A DNA stretch of 64,000 nucleotides from the NCBI GenBank assembly GCA_014871385.1, contig CM026427.1, forward strand, positions 11,842,430-11,906,429. The letters run 5' to 3'. The stretch is from Ceratodon purpureus (taxonomy: Eukaryota; Streptophyta; Bryopsida; Pseudoditrichales; Ditrichaceae). Below the pieces are notes generated by a model. The model was not told the origin of the DNA and made no database searches. It saw only the letters and a list, made by a program, of their open reading frames with translations. Shown piece after piece: positions 1 to 11,076 of the stretch. The position numbers and the translations under genes are program-made. Within the stretch, counting starts at the first letter, position 1, and the number at the start of each line of letters is the position of its first letter.

Positions 1-293
1 ATGAATATTTGAAGTGCAACATTGTAGACCACTATTTCCGTGAGTAGGTATATGCAATACAAAGATTCTTGCATGGAGAACATGATAGGTTGTTACACAA
101 TCTGCTGAGTGTAGTAGTCAGGTGCTGTCTGCTCAGATATTGGTGCACTGATAGGCCACGGAATTAGAACCCTCACGGGAATACCCATCTCTACCTTAAC
201 CATAGTCATCCACCATTTGCCTCATATAACCATGTCTAGGCCACGCCTTCTTGACCGACCGGAAGCCTTCTCCACCGTAGTGAATACCGGCCC
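1..293. other. Left flank outside the inverted repeat
   Basis: This stretch is unique to copy 1: the sequence shared with the other two eEF1A copies begins at 294. On the minus strand about 30 codons (roughly 288-196), containing HYGGEGFRSVKKAWPRHGY and ending in a stop, look more protein-like than the surroundings. I do not recognise them. They could be the tail of an exon interrupted by the duplication breakpoint, or chance. Confidence 0.3.
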
Positions 294-888
294 TGACTTT
301 GTAAACGCGAACAGGACGAGAAAACAAAATTTGCTGAGCATTTCTATATGGTAGCAGATTTCTCTTCCACGAAAAGGAAAACATGAGATCCTCTTACTCG
401 ATTTCGCGACGGTGTGTATGATCTTTCCTAGCAATGAAATTCTCACCCCTTGACAGACACACACACAAACAAAAAAAAAAAAAAAAAACATCTCTCGGAG
501 ACTTCTGATGTAACTGGAGTTTCAACAAACCAACTGAATGCAAGTCAAATCAGTAAATCAGACTGCCCCAACGAACAGTCACGGCAAAGAAGCAAGCAAC
601 AAAACTAGGGAGTCAGAACCACCAATTCCCCCACAACCAAGACTGGACACAACACCAGTTTTATGAATCGCGAATTCACGCAAAAGCTTCAGATATTATA
701 ATAGAGAAGAAGAATGATAACAATCACGGAGACGATAAGCCCTGCCATCTCCGGTCAAGTACCCAGGTCTGTCTCTGCCGCGCCTGCAGCAAGTATATCG
801 AACACGCACATAGTGCGAACAAATCTAGAGCCGCCAAAACAACTACAGAACACAAACAAAACTGCTGCTGCGGCTCATCCTGACCTAT

Positions 889-2232
889 TCACTTCTTCTT
901 GGCAGCGGCCTTGGTCACCTTGGCACCAGTCGCGTCCTTCTTCTCCACAGCCTTGATCACTCCCACAGCCACCGTCTGCCTCATGTCGCGCACGGCGAAA
1001 CGACCCAAAGGTGGGTACTCAGCGAAAGTCTCCACCGTCATCGGCTTGGTCGGAATCATCTTCACGAAACCAGCGTCACCGTTCTTCAAGAACTTGGGCT
1101 CCTTCTCCAGCTCCTTACCCGATCGCCTGTCAACCTTGGTCAAGATCTCGGCAAACTTCACGGCGATGTGAGAAGTGTGGCAATCCAGCACCGGAGCGTA
1201 CCCGTTACCGATCTGTCCGGGGTGGTTCATGATGATAACCTGAGCGGTGAAGTTGGCGGCCTCCTTCGCGGGGTCGTTCTTAGAGTCAGAAGCAACGAAC
1301 CCTCTCTTCAGGTCCTTCACCGCCACGTTCTTAACGTTGAATCCCACGTTGTCACCGGGGTGCGCCTCCGGCATAGACTCGTGGTGCATCTCCACAGACT
1401 TCACCTCCGTGGTCAGTCCAGTGGGGGCGAAGCACACCAACATACCGGGCTTGATCACACCAGTCTCCACACGTCCCACCGGCACAGTTCCAATGCCTCC
1501 AATCTTGTATACGTCCTGAAGGGGCAACCGGAGGGGCTTGTCGGACGGCCTCTTGGGCTCCGTCACGGCGTCCAACGCCTCCAACAGAGTAGGGCCCTTG
1601 TACCAGTCCAGGTTCGACGACCTCTCAATCATGTTGTCACCCTCGAACCCAGAGATGGGCACGAACGGGATCTTGTCGGGGTTGTATCCCACCTTCTTCA
1701 GGTAGGAGGACACCTCCTTCGTGATCTCCTCGAAACGGGCCTTGCTGTACTTCGGGGTGGTCGCGTCCATCTTGTTGCAGCAGCAAATCATCTGCTTCAC
1801 TCCCAAAGTGAAAGCCAACAAAGCGTGCTCACGGGTCTGCCCATCCTTCGAGATACCGGCCTCGAAACCTCCGGTCGTCGAGTCGATGATCAGCACAGCG
1901 CAGTCGGCCTGAGAAGTTCCCGTAATCATGTTCTTGATGAAATCGCGATGTCCGGGGGCATCGATAACGGTGCAGTAGTACTTCACCGTCTCGAACTTCC
2001 ACAACGCGATATCGATGGTAATACCACGCTCACGCTCCGCCTTCAGCTTGTCCAACACCCACGCGTACTTGAAGGAACGCTTGTTCATCTCAGCCGCCTC
2101 CTTCTCGAAACGCTCGATCACACGCTTGTCGATACCACCCAACTTATAGATCAAGTGTCCGGTGGTCGTCGACTTTCCGGAGTCGACATGGCCGATGACC
2201 ACAATGTTGATATGTACCTTCTCCTTACCCAT
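889..2232 (-). CDS. EF1A: Elongation factor 1-alpha (eEF1A), copy 1
   Basis: Cytosolic translation elongation GTPase that delivers aminoacyl-tRNA to the ribosomal A site. The 447-aa product has the usual plant length. Visible motifs are the P-loop GHVDSGKS (residues 14-21), ERGITID, DAPGH (about 91-95) and NKMD (about 153-156), followed by the two beta-barrel domains and the lysine-rich end [11 protein letters not shown] start at MGKEKVH (ATG 2232-2230). An in-frame ATG 20 codons upstream lies inside the 5'UTR intron and is not conserved eEF1A sequence. The protein is identical to copies 2 and 3. The gene lies inside the left palindrome arm with its whole promoter, so it is probably expressed. 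The 3'UTR runs leftwards towards the break at 294. Confidence 0.97.
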   Translation of the reverse strand: MGKEKVHINIVVIGHVDSGKSTTTGHLIYKLGGIDKRVIERFEKEAAEMNKRSFKYAWVLDKLKAERERGITIDIALWKFETVKYYCTVIDAPGHRDFIKNMITGTSQADCAVLIIDSTTGGFEAGISKDGQTREHALLAFTLGVKQMICCCNKMDATTPKYSKARFEEITKEVSSYLKKVGYNPDKIPFVPISGFEGDNMIERSSNLDWYKGPTLLEALDAVTEPKRPSDKPLRLPLQDVYKIGGIGTVPVGRVETGVIKPGMLVCFAPTGLTTEVKSVEMHHESMPEAHPGDNVGFNVKNVAVKDLKRGFVASDSKNDPAKEAANFTAQVIIMNHPGQIGNGYAPVLDCHTSHIAVKFAEILTKVDRRSGKELEKEPKFLKNGDAGFVKMIPTKPMTVETFAEYPPLGRFAVRDMRQTVAVGVIKAVEKKDATGAKVTKAAAKKK

Positions 2233-2242
2233 CTTGAATAGT

Positions 2243-2717
2243 CTGCCAACATAAATCGCATCACCACACCATGTCAAAACCCTAAAATCCACCTATACAC
2301 ACTGCCACCACATCCCTACACCCCCAACACTACTGGACATTTAACCAAATGCAATTCAACTCACATTCAACGAAATCACTCTGGAGGATCAAGCGAACTC
2401 CAACTCAGCTGCAAAACTAAAACCCTAGCTGACGCAGCCCTCGTACAAAACAAGAACACGGTGCATCATCTCGCCCAACAAGAAAAATAAACGTGCACGG
2501 CAAGAGGAAGACGACAGAAGACAACAGCCATTTCCCCCTACGACTCGAACAAGCACTGAAACGGCTGCAAATCGACTCTAACACTCCAACCCTATCAAAT
2601 CGACTCTAACACTCAAACCCTAAGCGGTTTAGAGAAAATCCAAAACCATGAAAGACAGCGATTGCAGCACAACGAGGGAGCAGCAATGGCAGTGAAGAGC
2701 AAGAGGGGGCATCGTAC
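2243..2717 (-). other. 5'UTR intron of eEF1A copy 1
   Basis: On the minus strand the donor is CCCCAG|GTACGA and the acceptor GTTGGCAG|ACTATTC, ten bases before the start ATG. A long 5'UTR intron is typical of plant eEF1A genes and usually boosts expression. It contains AAACCCTAA and AAACCCT telo-box-like strings. Confidence 0.85.
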
Positions 2718-2998
2718 CTGGGGTCCTGGCAGAGCAGGAAGGAGGCGGAGTCGAAGGAGGTGAGCAGCGGCGATGGAGGATTGATGAGGACTGAGGGAGG
2801 AAACAACAAGAGACTCCAGCCTATATGTTGCGTCGCGCTCTGCGAGCTGCGCCGCGCCCCGGGGTCAGGGTTTATGTCTTCTGCTGTCGCGGGAGCCGTC
2901 GATGTCGGATCCAACGGACCAGGGCTCTAACGGTGCGCGCACATGGTTCCCTTGGGCGTTCCCCACTTGCGAGTTTGGCTTTTCAGTTGCTGCCATGC
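2718..2998 (-). promoter_or_regulatory. eEF1A copy 1 promoter and first (untranslated) exon
   Basis: Upstream of the intron donor lies a CT-rich leader (CTCTTGTTGTTTCCTCCCTCAG). Before it comes a TATA-like ACATATAGG and a telo-box-like ATAAACCCTGA, the arrangement expected for plant translation-apparatus genes. Homology between copy 1/2 and copy 3 stops at 2998, so all three copies share only about 280 bp upstream of the intron. If all are active, that is the minimal promoter. Confidence 0.6.
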
Positions 2999-4548
2999 CG
3001 TGTGGAGTCATGGGCTTCTGGATTAATAAAGGGCTGGCTCTATTTCGATCGCCTTCTTAATGCTTTTCTGGAGGGTTTTTCGGGGTTGGAGATGGGGAGT
3101 GTGATGAGTGTCTAGTTTAGTGATGGATAGCAAGCAGGGCTGATTCATCAACAAAGTTTTTCATATCCTCGTCCAAAAACATTGAATTGCATGGTCAAAA
3201 CAATCGCATGCCGTCCAAAATCGTAATGCAATAGTTTTGGATATTATGGCTGTGAAGGAGGGAAATTGCTCCATGTAGTAGGTCAGAAGTGGTTTGATAC
3301 GCATGTGAAAAAGAGAGAGAAGAGGAAAATGAGTAGAAAGTGGTGAAATGCGAAGCAATTACCACCATTGTTCATAAGCGAACATTTATAAGATTAGGGT
3401 TTCAAATGAGAGCAAGCTATCTCCACTTTATCTGCATGGAAACCTATTTTAATACTAATCCATTGCTATAAAGGTTGGAAGAAATGAACATGTCTAAGAA
3501 TTGTTATGAAAATGAAATATTTATCCTTTACAAAGTATTGTGATTATTTTTCAATGATTTTTCTTTTTAAAAAATAATTAGTGAAAGATGTATAGATATG
3601 GACATGTTCAACTCGTGCAAGTTATTTAGCTCCAAAATCTACTATTTAGATGATGAAAAGATAGTCTATTTTAGCGGTGAGTGGTTGAAGAAAATATTTA
3701 CAAAGTTTCAAACATATATCATAGATTGACATTTGTATCAATCTAAGTGTTTAGAGATAGTAAAAACTATACAAGCGATGATATCTATTAATTCTTTATT
3801 AGAGGTTCAAAAAATTGCACTTTTTATTACATAATAGTGATTGGTTGATCTTCTCTAAAGCTATAATTGAAGTTACTAAATTAAAATTACTAAAATTTGG
3901 TGTTTGGATGTTCATTTTGTTTGCAAATATTCTAATTGAGAACATCAACTAGAATGCAAGGTTGAATGTTTAGAGAAATATGAAGGACATGAGAATTTGC
4001 CCTCTTCTTTATATGGTACGTAATTATTATTTTTATTTATAAACAATATTTGATTACTGCATCTGATAAAGTTTGTCTTTAATTGTCATCTTTGAATTGT
4101 GTAAAAAATACTAACCTTTGTGATTGTTGAATAAAGCTCTAAACACTGGATCTTTTTTGCTAAATATAATGATTTTGTTAATATCTAAAGTACTCCATGT
4201 TGTAGGGTAAACTTTCTTAGGATACTTTTGTCCGTATAGACATTTGTAAACAAGTAAATCAAACACTATAAGATTGTGATTGAGATTGAGTTTGAATGGT
4301 TTGAAATAAATTCCATCTATATATTTTATCTACAAAATACTTAACTATATTTTATCAAATCAAAGTATATTGGATTTTGAATCATTCATTTCAAAATATA
4401 ATATCAATCAATATTAGATCCTAAAATGACTAGAACGTGAAACTTGTTTCTCCTCATTATGAGTTTATGTAGAGTCATAGTAGATCAAGTGAAAATAGTA
4501 ACCCTTGTATGCGTTTAGAGACACTTCATGTTGTCCACCATGAAGATT
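2999..4548. other. AT-rich non-coding DNA
   Basis: Present in both palindrome arms (mirror 12479-14028) but absent from eEF1A copy 3, where unrelated MULE-like DNA replaces it. I see no coding signal, RNA gene or terminal repeats. Confidence 0.6.
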
Positions 4549-4835
4549 TGTTAAGCAGCGAGACAAGGAGGGTGAGACCAGAAGTGCATCAAAGAGAGAG
4601 TGGGCATAAGGGCCCATCCTTTATATATAGTTTGGAGTGTACAACCAGCCGTCATGGGTGGACATCATCATAAAGACCACTAACTAATCAGTTGCCTTAA
4701 TAAGATACGGTTGGTTAGTCGAGAATCCGTTATTGATTTAGTTGTTAAGGGAACAAAGGGAATTGGGAACATAAGGGAGACGAGAAGTCACATAGGTTGG
4801 ATGAAACCTCGGAGTAGGGAATTGTCTATCTGTCA
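4549..4835 (-). repeat. Copia 3' LTR (left)
   Basis: On the minus strand it starts TGACAGATAGACAATT and ends GCTGCTTAACA, preceded by the polypurine tract. It aligns along its whole length with 9771-10060 with about ten percent differences, so this copy is old. The same LTR recurs as a mirror copy at 12192-12478. Confidence 0.88.
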
Positions 4836-5599
4836 ATTCTTCTCCTCGAGGGACACCATGCTCAATAAAGTACTTCAAGTTTGAAAGAAAAGAGTTATGG
4901 TGTCACTCGGTGGAGAATACCGCCAAAGTCTTAATTCGAGCGGCGGTGATGAGCTTGCGATCCTGAGGATTGGGGAGTGCCTTTGTAAGAACATCTTCAA
5001 TGTTTTCAGCGGAAGCTACTTTTCGAATTTCGATTTGGTCGGAAGCTGCAAGTTCCTGGGTGTATCCATAAATATAGGGTTAATGTGCTTGACCCGGTCG
5101 GATTTTAGAAATCTAGAGGATACCAAATCAATGTAGGTTGTGCTGTCCTCGCATATGACCGTGGGCTTTGGGGGCGTTGCGAAACCGGCCATGGTTGAAA
5201 TGGCCTCTTGCATCGTGCGTTGCCAGACTGATCCGCTTACTGCTTCGTAAAATGCGAAAAGTTCCGCGTGGTTGGTGGAAGTGGCAGTCGTGGTATGCTT
5301 AGTGGAACGCCTCGAAATGGGGGCTCCATTTTTTATGAAGATCGATCTGGTTTGAGATTTGCCGAAGCTGGGGTCGGTCTTGAATCCTGAGCTTGCGTAT
5401 CCTATGATCTTTCGGGACCACGAGTGAAATGGAGTCCAAGGTCTTCCGTAACGAAGAGGTAGCGCAGCAGGCGTTTCACGTCTTGCCTATGGCGGGCGGT
5501 TGGGCGTCGGCTGTGTATATGGGCCAAAACGCTCACGGCAAAACTGATGTCTGGGCGTGTATTTGTTGCTAGATAGAGTAAGGCACCTATGGCGGCTAA

Positions 5600-6145
5600 C
5601 TACTGCCTTTTCTCTATCTCCTCCTCCTCGGGTTCTCTTGGGCAACACGGATCCTCTTCAGTCTTAGACTTGCCAATCATTGGGGTTGAGAGCGCGTTGG
5701 CTGTGTCCATGTTGAAGGTTCGGAGTAGCTTGCGTGTGTAGGTTTGCTGGTGAAGCATCAAGCTCCCATTTGCAAAATGCTTGATTTGCAGTTCAAGGCA
5801 AAACAAAGTTCGGCCTAAGAGTTTCATCTCAAACCATTTGGTTAGGATAAGTTCAAATTGTTTGGTTAGGCTCGGGGTTCCCGTGGAATTCAAGTCATCC
5901 ACATAAACTGCCAGAATCACAAATTCTTTGTCGGATTTCAAGACAAAAATGCATGGTAGGGCGGGGTGGTTTGAGAACCTGCGTGAAATCAAGTATAACT
6001 TGAGATGGTGATACCAAGCGCACCCGGCTTGTTTCAAGCCATAATATGCATTGCATATTTTGAGTCCCGAGAATTTTCCAGCTTTGGTGAGAAGGAGCTG
6101 GGGCAAGAATCGGGGGGGAGGTTTGATGTGGATTTTAATGTCCAA
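5600..6145 (-). pseudogene. Copia reverse transcriptase fragment
   Basis: An open stretch of 181 codons with the copia RT signatures NAYYGLKQAGCAWYHHL and LAVYVDDLNSTG, where YVDD is the catalytic box, then the connection to RNase H. It ends in an acidic run EEDPCCPREPEEEEIEKRQ and a stop. The RNase H sequence continues in the same direction as a broken frame. It is part of the degenerate element and is not expected to be functional. Confidence 0.85.
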
Positions 6146-6695
6146 GTTCTCATAAAGGTAGGCGGTGCTATATCTTGTAACCTGGTTTCTATTGATAGCT
6201 AAACAGCTAGGCTGAGGAGGTAACGAAATGAAGCGTTGTCCATCATCGGGGAGTAAGTTTGTTCGAAGTCAATCCCAAGTTTCTGGGTGTAGCTTTGTGC
6301 TACTAGTCTAATTTTGTAGCTAAGGATGTTACCGTGCTCATCACTTTTGCAAGTGAAGATGAATTTGTGGCCTATGGGCTGGTTTTGCAGGTTGATGACA
6401 AGAGGGCCAAAAACGGCTCTCTTCCGGAGGGAATCGTATTCTGCTTTGATGGTTGCCTCCTATTGGGGCCAGTCGGATTTACTTTTGGCTTGGTCTAGGG
6501 TTGATGGTTCAGGTTCTAAGTTTGTGAGCCTTGTAACAAAGGTCTCGTGATCATCCCAAGGGATATCACTTGATGGTTCAGACTGAATGTGGTTGACATA
6601 AAGTGAGGCTCGGGTGTAGGGATTGGCTGTTTTGCGTTGCTTTTGAGACGACGCTTCGGGGACGGGGTTGCCTGCACCCGGGACTGGGCTGTGTA

Positions 6696-7718
6696 CTATG
6701 CTTGGGCCGGATTGGAATCCGCCCGGGCTTGCAAGTCAAGAAGTTTGCGTACCTCGACATCTGTGAGGGCGGTACGAGGATCAGGGATCAAGCTGACGGT
6801 CTCTTGGTCTTTGAAATTTAGAGGCTTGCTCCTCTTGGATTGGAATCTTGACATGGCGCCCGGGACACTAGTTTCTATGAATTTGCAATTCCGGAATTGG
6901 GCTTTGAGGATATCGTCCTTGTGGAGAAGCTTGTACCTAATCACGTTGGGGGAGTTGAATCGAAGGTAAATGCCCTTGATCCTATGGAGTTGCATGGTTT
7001 TTATTTTGGGATCGGCTATTGGGACCCAAACCTCGCAGCCAAAGGTTCTGAGATGAGCTACTATGAGTGTGCGCCCGGAGGCAATTTCTAGGGGTGTTTG
7101 CGTTTGAAGCAAAGTTGGGCAAAGTCTAAGGAGGACAACAGCGTGGAGTACTGCATGTCCCCAGTATGTTGTAAGGAGCTACGTATGGAATAGGAGGGGG
7201 GGGACTATGAGCTGGATTTTCTTTATGAACGCTTCTACGAGGCCGTTTTGAGAGTGCTCATATGCGACTGAGTTGGAGAGTTCTATGCCCGTGGCTATGC
7301 AGAAATCCTCGAAGGCATGGGATTTGAATTCACCTGCATTGTCTAGCCTAAGGTGACAAACCGGGTGTTGAGGGTAATGGTTTCCGAACTTGAGTAGCAT
7401 GGCCAAGGTTTTGAGGAATACCATGTTCCGAGTTGTCAAAAGTGATACTTCAGCATGGCATCACGATGCATCAACAAGCACAAAGAAGTGCTTGAACTGA
7501 CCTGAGGCAGGTGTGATGGGGCGGCACCAATCTCCGTGAAGTCGAAAGAGAGGTGCTGGCATTTCACCCGGGAGTTTCGAGCATGATGGTTGGCGGATCA
7601 GCTTTTCCTCCATGCACACCGCGCACTCTTTGACGTGCTCTGCGTCGCTGGAACACATGTCGTGGCCTCCTAGTAGCGGGATCATCGTTCGCATCATGGT
7701 GATGCTGAGGTGACCCAA
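6696..7718 (-). pseudogene. Copia integrase region
   Basis: Three adjoining open fragments give, in order: GHLSITMMRTMIPLL with HVKECAVCMEEK (the HHCC-like pre-integrase region), HFFVLVDAS and LRLDNAGEFKSHAFEDFC (the DDE core), EHSQNGLVEAFIKKI, and the distal TPLEIASGR...HLRTFGCEVWVP, which is typical of copia integrases. Frameshifts separate the fragments near 7.45 and 7.15 kb. Confidence 0.82.
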
Positions 7719-7904
7719 CCTTCTGTGCCAGAGGTCCGCGCGATGATATGTAGTGAAGAATGACGCTTGGCCTGTCCCAGAGGAAGGTGGTGACCCGCGC
7801 GGTGGCGGTCAAGGACCAAGTTGCTGGGGTTATGCCGCGGATGCTGAGCTCATAAAGCCCATTGGCATCAGCGTGAGCTAGGCAAGGAGTTTAGGCCCTT
7901 GTCG

Positions 7905-8028
7905 TAATCACAATCACTGGAAAGTAGACCTTCCGCTTTTGTGTGGGCCGAGCGTACCTAGTGCTGCCAGGGTAGGTACGCTCGGCCCACACAAAAGCGG
8001 AAGGTCTACTTTCCAGTGATTGTGATTA
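7905..8028. repeat. Perfect 55-bp inverted repeat (hairpin)
   Basis: Arm 7905-7959 (from TAATCACAATCACTGG to GAGCGTACCT) is exactly reverse-complementary to 7974-8028, with a 14-nt spacer AGTGCTGCCAGGGT. It lies between the copia protease and pre-integrase segments and breaks the polyprotein frame. The surrounding element is heavily mutated while the arms match perfectly, so the palindrome is much younger than the element. Confidence 0.97.
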
Positions 8029-8968
8029 GATCACAAGTTTGCCAAGGCTCATTTCGAGTTTTGAACCCGAAAAGAGCTTGGTCTTGTAAAATGGTGTGTT
8101 TGGAGGCACAATCAAGCAAGGCAATGTTGGCCTGATTGGTAGCGACTCTGGGATTTGTCATATAGTTTTCCGTGTGAAGTTCACTTAGGGTGAGGGAGAG
8201 AGCATTGAGGGTGTGACTTTCTCTCTTTCCCCCCCTCACAGCCTGCAGCTCTTTGTACATATCAACTTTGTACTGTGAGGCACAGCATTCCCAGGCACAA
8301 TGTCTCTACCTGCCACACTTGTGGCAGGTGCCCTTGGCCGCTCTACTCGGGGAACTAGATGAATTACGTTTTGGTTTGCCTGCGTACCTGAAGTTCTTCG
8401 TTTTGTTCCACTGGTGGCGGGGTTTCCAATCCCCTTTGGACTTGCGGCGCGGCGCTTCACAGTTGTAGGACTCCCGGCTAGGTCCAGTGGGCTAGGTGGC
8501 TGAAGATGGGGCAGGAACGGCCTTGGTTGGTGACTTGGTCACCTCGGAGTTGTGAATCTCCTTCCCTTGTCTATGCTCCGCAACCTTCAACAGGATTTGT
8601 TACAGCTGCTCTCCGACCTGTAGGTTGCGCATTAGTTCATCACAAGGGGGGTAACGCATGTTTCTGCACTGCTGAGACAAAATTGATGACGCAGGAGAGA
8701 ATGAGGTTAGAGTCTTGTTGATGAGGTCGGCCTCTGATATATTGACTCCGTAGATCTTAAGTTGGGTGATGATGCGGTGCAGCTCCGAATCATAGGCGCT
8801 GAAGTCGGGGAAGTCCAACACTCGCAGTTGCCCCCAATCCTCTTGTGCCAACGGGAGAGAAATGATAGCGTCTTGGACAAAGCGAGCCTTCAAAGCGGCC
8901 CAGAGCCTAGCTGGAGTCTCCTCTATGAGATATTGCATCCTGAGACTTGCGTCCATGTGCCTGCGCAT
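8006..8968 (-). pseudogene. Copia gag / zinc-knuckle / protease remnant
   Basis: Codons 8968-8600 match the copia gag (UBN2-type) pattern: YLIEETPARLWAALKARF, then FPDFSAYDSELHRIITQL and CRNMRYPPCDELMRNL. Downstream come a basic segment, the zinc-knuckle remnant CHKCGR-RHCAWECC, and a protease-like LLDCASKHTIL. Gag N-terminal codons (NYADKSFSIRATLEAEE) lie beyond the foldback insertion, at about 9420-9500. Confidence 0.75.
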
Positions 8969-9017
8969 GATAAGCTTGGCCTACCAGAGGTATGGAGATG
9001 GGATCTCCTCCTCAGAA

Positions 9018-9418
9018 CATTAGGTGCAAAACGGGGTCATGAAAAGGCCGTGTAAGCGACACATGAGAGAAAAAAATGGCCGCTGCCCGCGTACTTTTTG
9101 ACATGGCACCGGCTGTGCCACTGTGGTGCCAGCAACCGCCACGGGGGCTCAAACCAATGACCTCCCCGCGAGGCGTGTGGAGGGCACAGCTACAGTGGCA
9201 GGCTGACAGCATCTGCCCACTTGGGACCAAACCCCGAGCCAACTCATTCATGTCACAAGCATTATTCCGAGGACCTTTGTTCACAGTGCACGCCGCCGAA
9301 GATGTGCCGGCAGCGATTCTGGCATCCGCTGCCAGCGGTAGAGGGGCTTTGGGCAGGGGGTTCACCTAATTTGGGCAGGCTTACACGGCCTTTTGGTGAC
9401 CCCATTTTGCACCTAATG
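9018..9418. mobile_element. Foldback/MITE-like insertion in copia gag
   Basis: A 401-bp unit with 40-bp terminal inverted repeats (CATTAGGTGCAAAA...GGCCGTGTAAGC) that differ at three positions. It is GC-rich inside, unlike the flanks. It interrupts the gag reading frame between ...LDAWIELP and SEEEIPSPYLW, so it postdates the copia insertion. I find no convincing target-site duplication, so the superfamily is not assigned. Confidence 0.75.
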
Positions 9419-9770
9419 GGAGCTCTATCCAGGCATCTAGCTCTTCTGCTTCTAATGTGGCTCGTATACTGAAGCTTTTGTCTGCATAGTTAGAGCTCCT
9501 AGGTTCTAGCTAGTCAAAGATTAATGGTGCGGTCCAAGTATTTCGACGAGCCTGAGTGGCCAATACGATAATCTCTATCTCGCTAATCTTGCTAAGCTGG
9601 TCACCCTAAGAGATTGGCCTGCTCTCTTCCCGAATACTCACTCTTGTTACTGCGACTAAGTTGAGAGGAGGGAGGAAGGCGGGGGAGAGGGGTAGGAAAA
9701 AATAAAAATAGTAAAACCACATTCATCCCTAAGCTGAAAACATGGGAGTGAGAGAAAGGTGTTGATAACG

Positions 9771-10060
9771 TGTTAAGAAGCGAGACAAGGAGGGTGAGAC
9801 TAGAAGTGCATCAAAGAGAGAGTCGGCATAAGGGCCCATCCTTTATATAGAGTTTGGGATCTACAACTAGCCGTCATGGGTGGACATCATCATAAAGACC
9901 ACTAACTAATCCGTTGCCTAGATAAGGTACGGTTAATTAGAGGAGAATCCATTATTGATTTAGTTGTTAAGGGAACAATAGGAACCGGGAACACAAAAGG
10001 AGACGAGAAGTCACATAGGTTGAATAAAACCTCAGAGTAAGGGGGACTGTCCATCTCTCA
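9771..10060 (-). repeat. Copia 5' LTR (right)
   Basis: On the minus strand it starts TGAGAGATGGACAGTCC and ends CGCTTCTTAACA, followed by CGTTATCAACACC in the primer-binding-site position. It is the partner of the LTR at 4549-4835. Confidence 0.85.
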
Positions 10061-11076
10061 ACAAGACTGACCAAGAAAAATCATATATTTTAATTGTCAC
10101 CACTCTTAGTCTACAGATGTGACTATGGAAAATAAAAATCAGTTTCTTGAATGTCTCTATTCCTCTCAATAGTTCAGAATGAAATTTGCCATGGATGGAC
10201 GTGGACTACTTTATTTTGAATAAAAACACTAATTTTCCAATTATTCGAGAAACCTCAATTTCAGAGATCAATTGTGTTGTTTCAAGGTAATGTAAAGTGG
10301 ACACAGACTTGGACTAACGTTTCAACCAATAGGAGAGTTTAAAGCATTGTGATCAATTTGCGTTCTCCATGGTGTGAAGTGGCCTTACATTTCACATACC
10401 TTGTTGAGAAAAAATATTATGATATTTATGGTAATATCTTATATACTCTGTGGTTTTGTTTTGATTTTTTGATTTTTTTGTTTTTTTTGTTTTTTTCTTT
10501 CTTTTTTTTTTTTTTTTTTTTTTGTGGGGGAACACACTAATTACTTACTCTGTAGTTTCAGGATGAATGAAATAGCCTAGTATAGGTGTTGGAAATTGTA
10601 AAGATGGGCTCCTTAGAGCATCCCTCGTCAACCCTTAAGCTCTAAAACCTCCATCCACCTTCATCCGGGTTAGACGCTTAAGGGTCCCCTCTAAACACAG
10701 GTGACCTCTAAACACCTTTCTCATCCAAGTCGCGATCCATCCACCTCTAAATTACAGCCAATTAAAGGCAATCCTTATATCGCCACAAATAGAAGATTTA
10801 AAGCTCTCATCTTTCTATCTTCTTTCGATTACACTTGGATCTGGATTTCCTTTACAACTTGTTAAAGAGTTTCTCAACAGCCAAGTAAGGAAATGGTTTA
10901 CACGTCACCTTTCGGAGGGGACCAAAATTCAACTCAACCTGTGATTGTCATGACACTCTCCATCAAAGGCCCTTAAAGGCTTTACAGGAAGAGGACTACA
11001 GCGGATAATGTTAAAACAACAATCCAATAATTTGATATCCAACCTTAGTTGGATAGATCTTCAAATCTAATACACA
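10061..11076. other. Palindrome spacer, no gene seen
   Basis: AT-rich DNA with a long T run around 10460-10523. I see no coding signal, RNA gene or terminal repeats. Together with 5951-10060 it forms the 5.1-kb spacer between the inverted-repeat arms. Confidence 0.6.

Larger units (their letters stand above)
294..5950. repeat. Left arm of a 5.66-kb inverted repeat
   Basis: Position x in this arm corresponds to position 17027-x on the other strand. The relation holds for every landmark I checked, including the eEF1A CDS, its intron, the AT-rich upstream region and the copia LTR, so there are no net indels over 5,657 bp. The outer break is where 'tgactttgtaaacgcg' begins (294 and 16733). The inner break is after 'agacaaaaat' (5950 and 11077). 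The arm contains eEF1A copy 1, its promoter, AT-rich DNA and the 3' part of a Ty1/copia element. The lack of visible divergence implies a very recent duplication, gene conversion between the arms, or an assembly artefact. Confidence 0.95.
4549..10060 (-). mobile_element. Degenerate Ty1/copia LTR retrotransposon
   Basis: Two LTRs of 287-290 bp bracket gag-pol remnants read right to left. The order is gag, zinc knuckle (CHKCGR), protease-like LLDCASKHTIL, pre-integrase zinc region (HVKECAVC), integrase core, reverse transcriptase with YVDD, and RNase H (GALLYLATNTRPDISFAV). Integrase before RT is the copia order. The frame is broken many times by stops and shifts. A polypurine tract (CGAGGAGAAGAAT, minus) adjoins the 3' LTR. 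The 5-bp sequences outside the two LTRs (AGATT on the left, ACAAG on the right) do not match, so this is not a simple intact insertion. It also carries a perfect hairpin at 7905-8028 and a foldback insertion at 9018-9418. Confidence 0.9.

Noticed and set aside
1168..2241. 357-codon open frame opposite eEF1A (also at 14786-15859 and 48140-49213)
   Set aside because: It lies entirely antisense to the conserved eEF1A codons and its composition is the complement of them; a shadow frame.
9076..9369. Two 97-117 codon GC-rich frames in the foldback element
   Set aside because: Overlapping frames on both strands in a short GC-rich insert; no domain or start signal.
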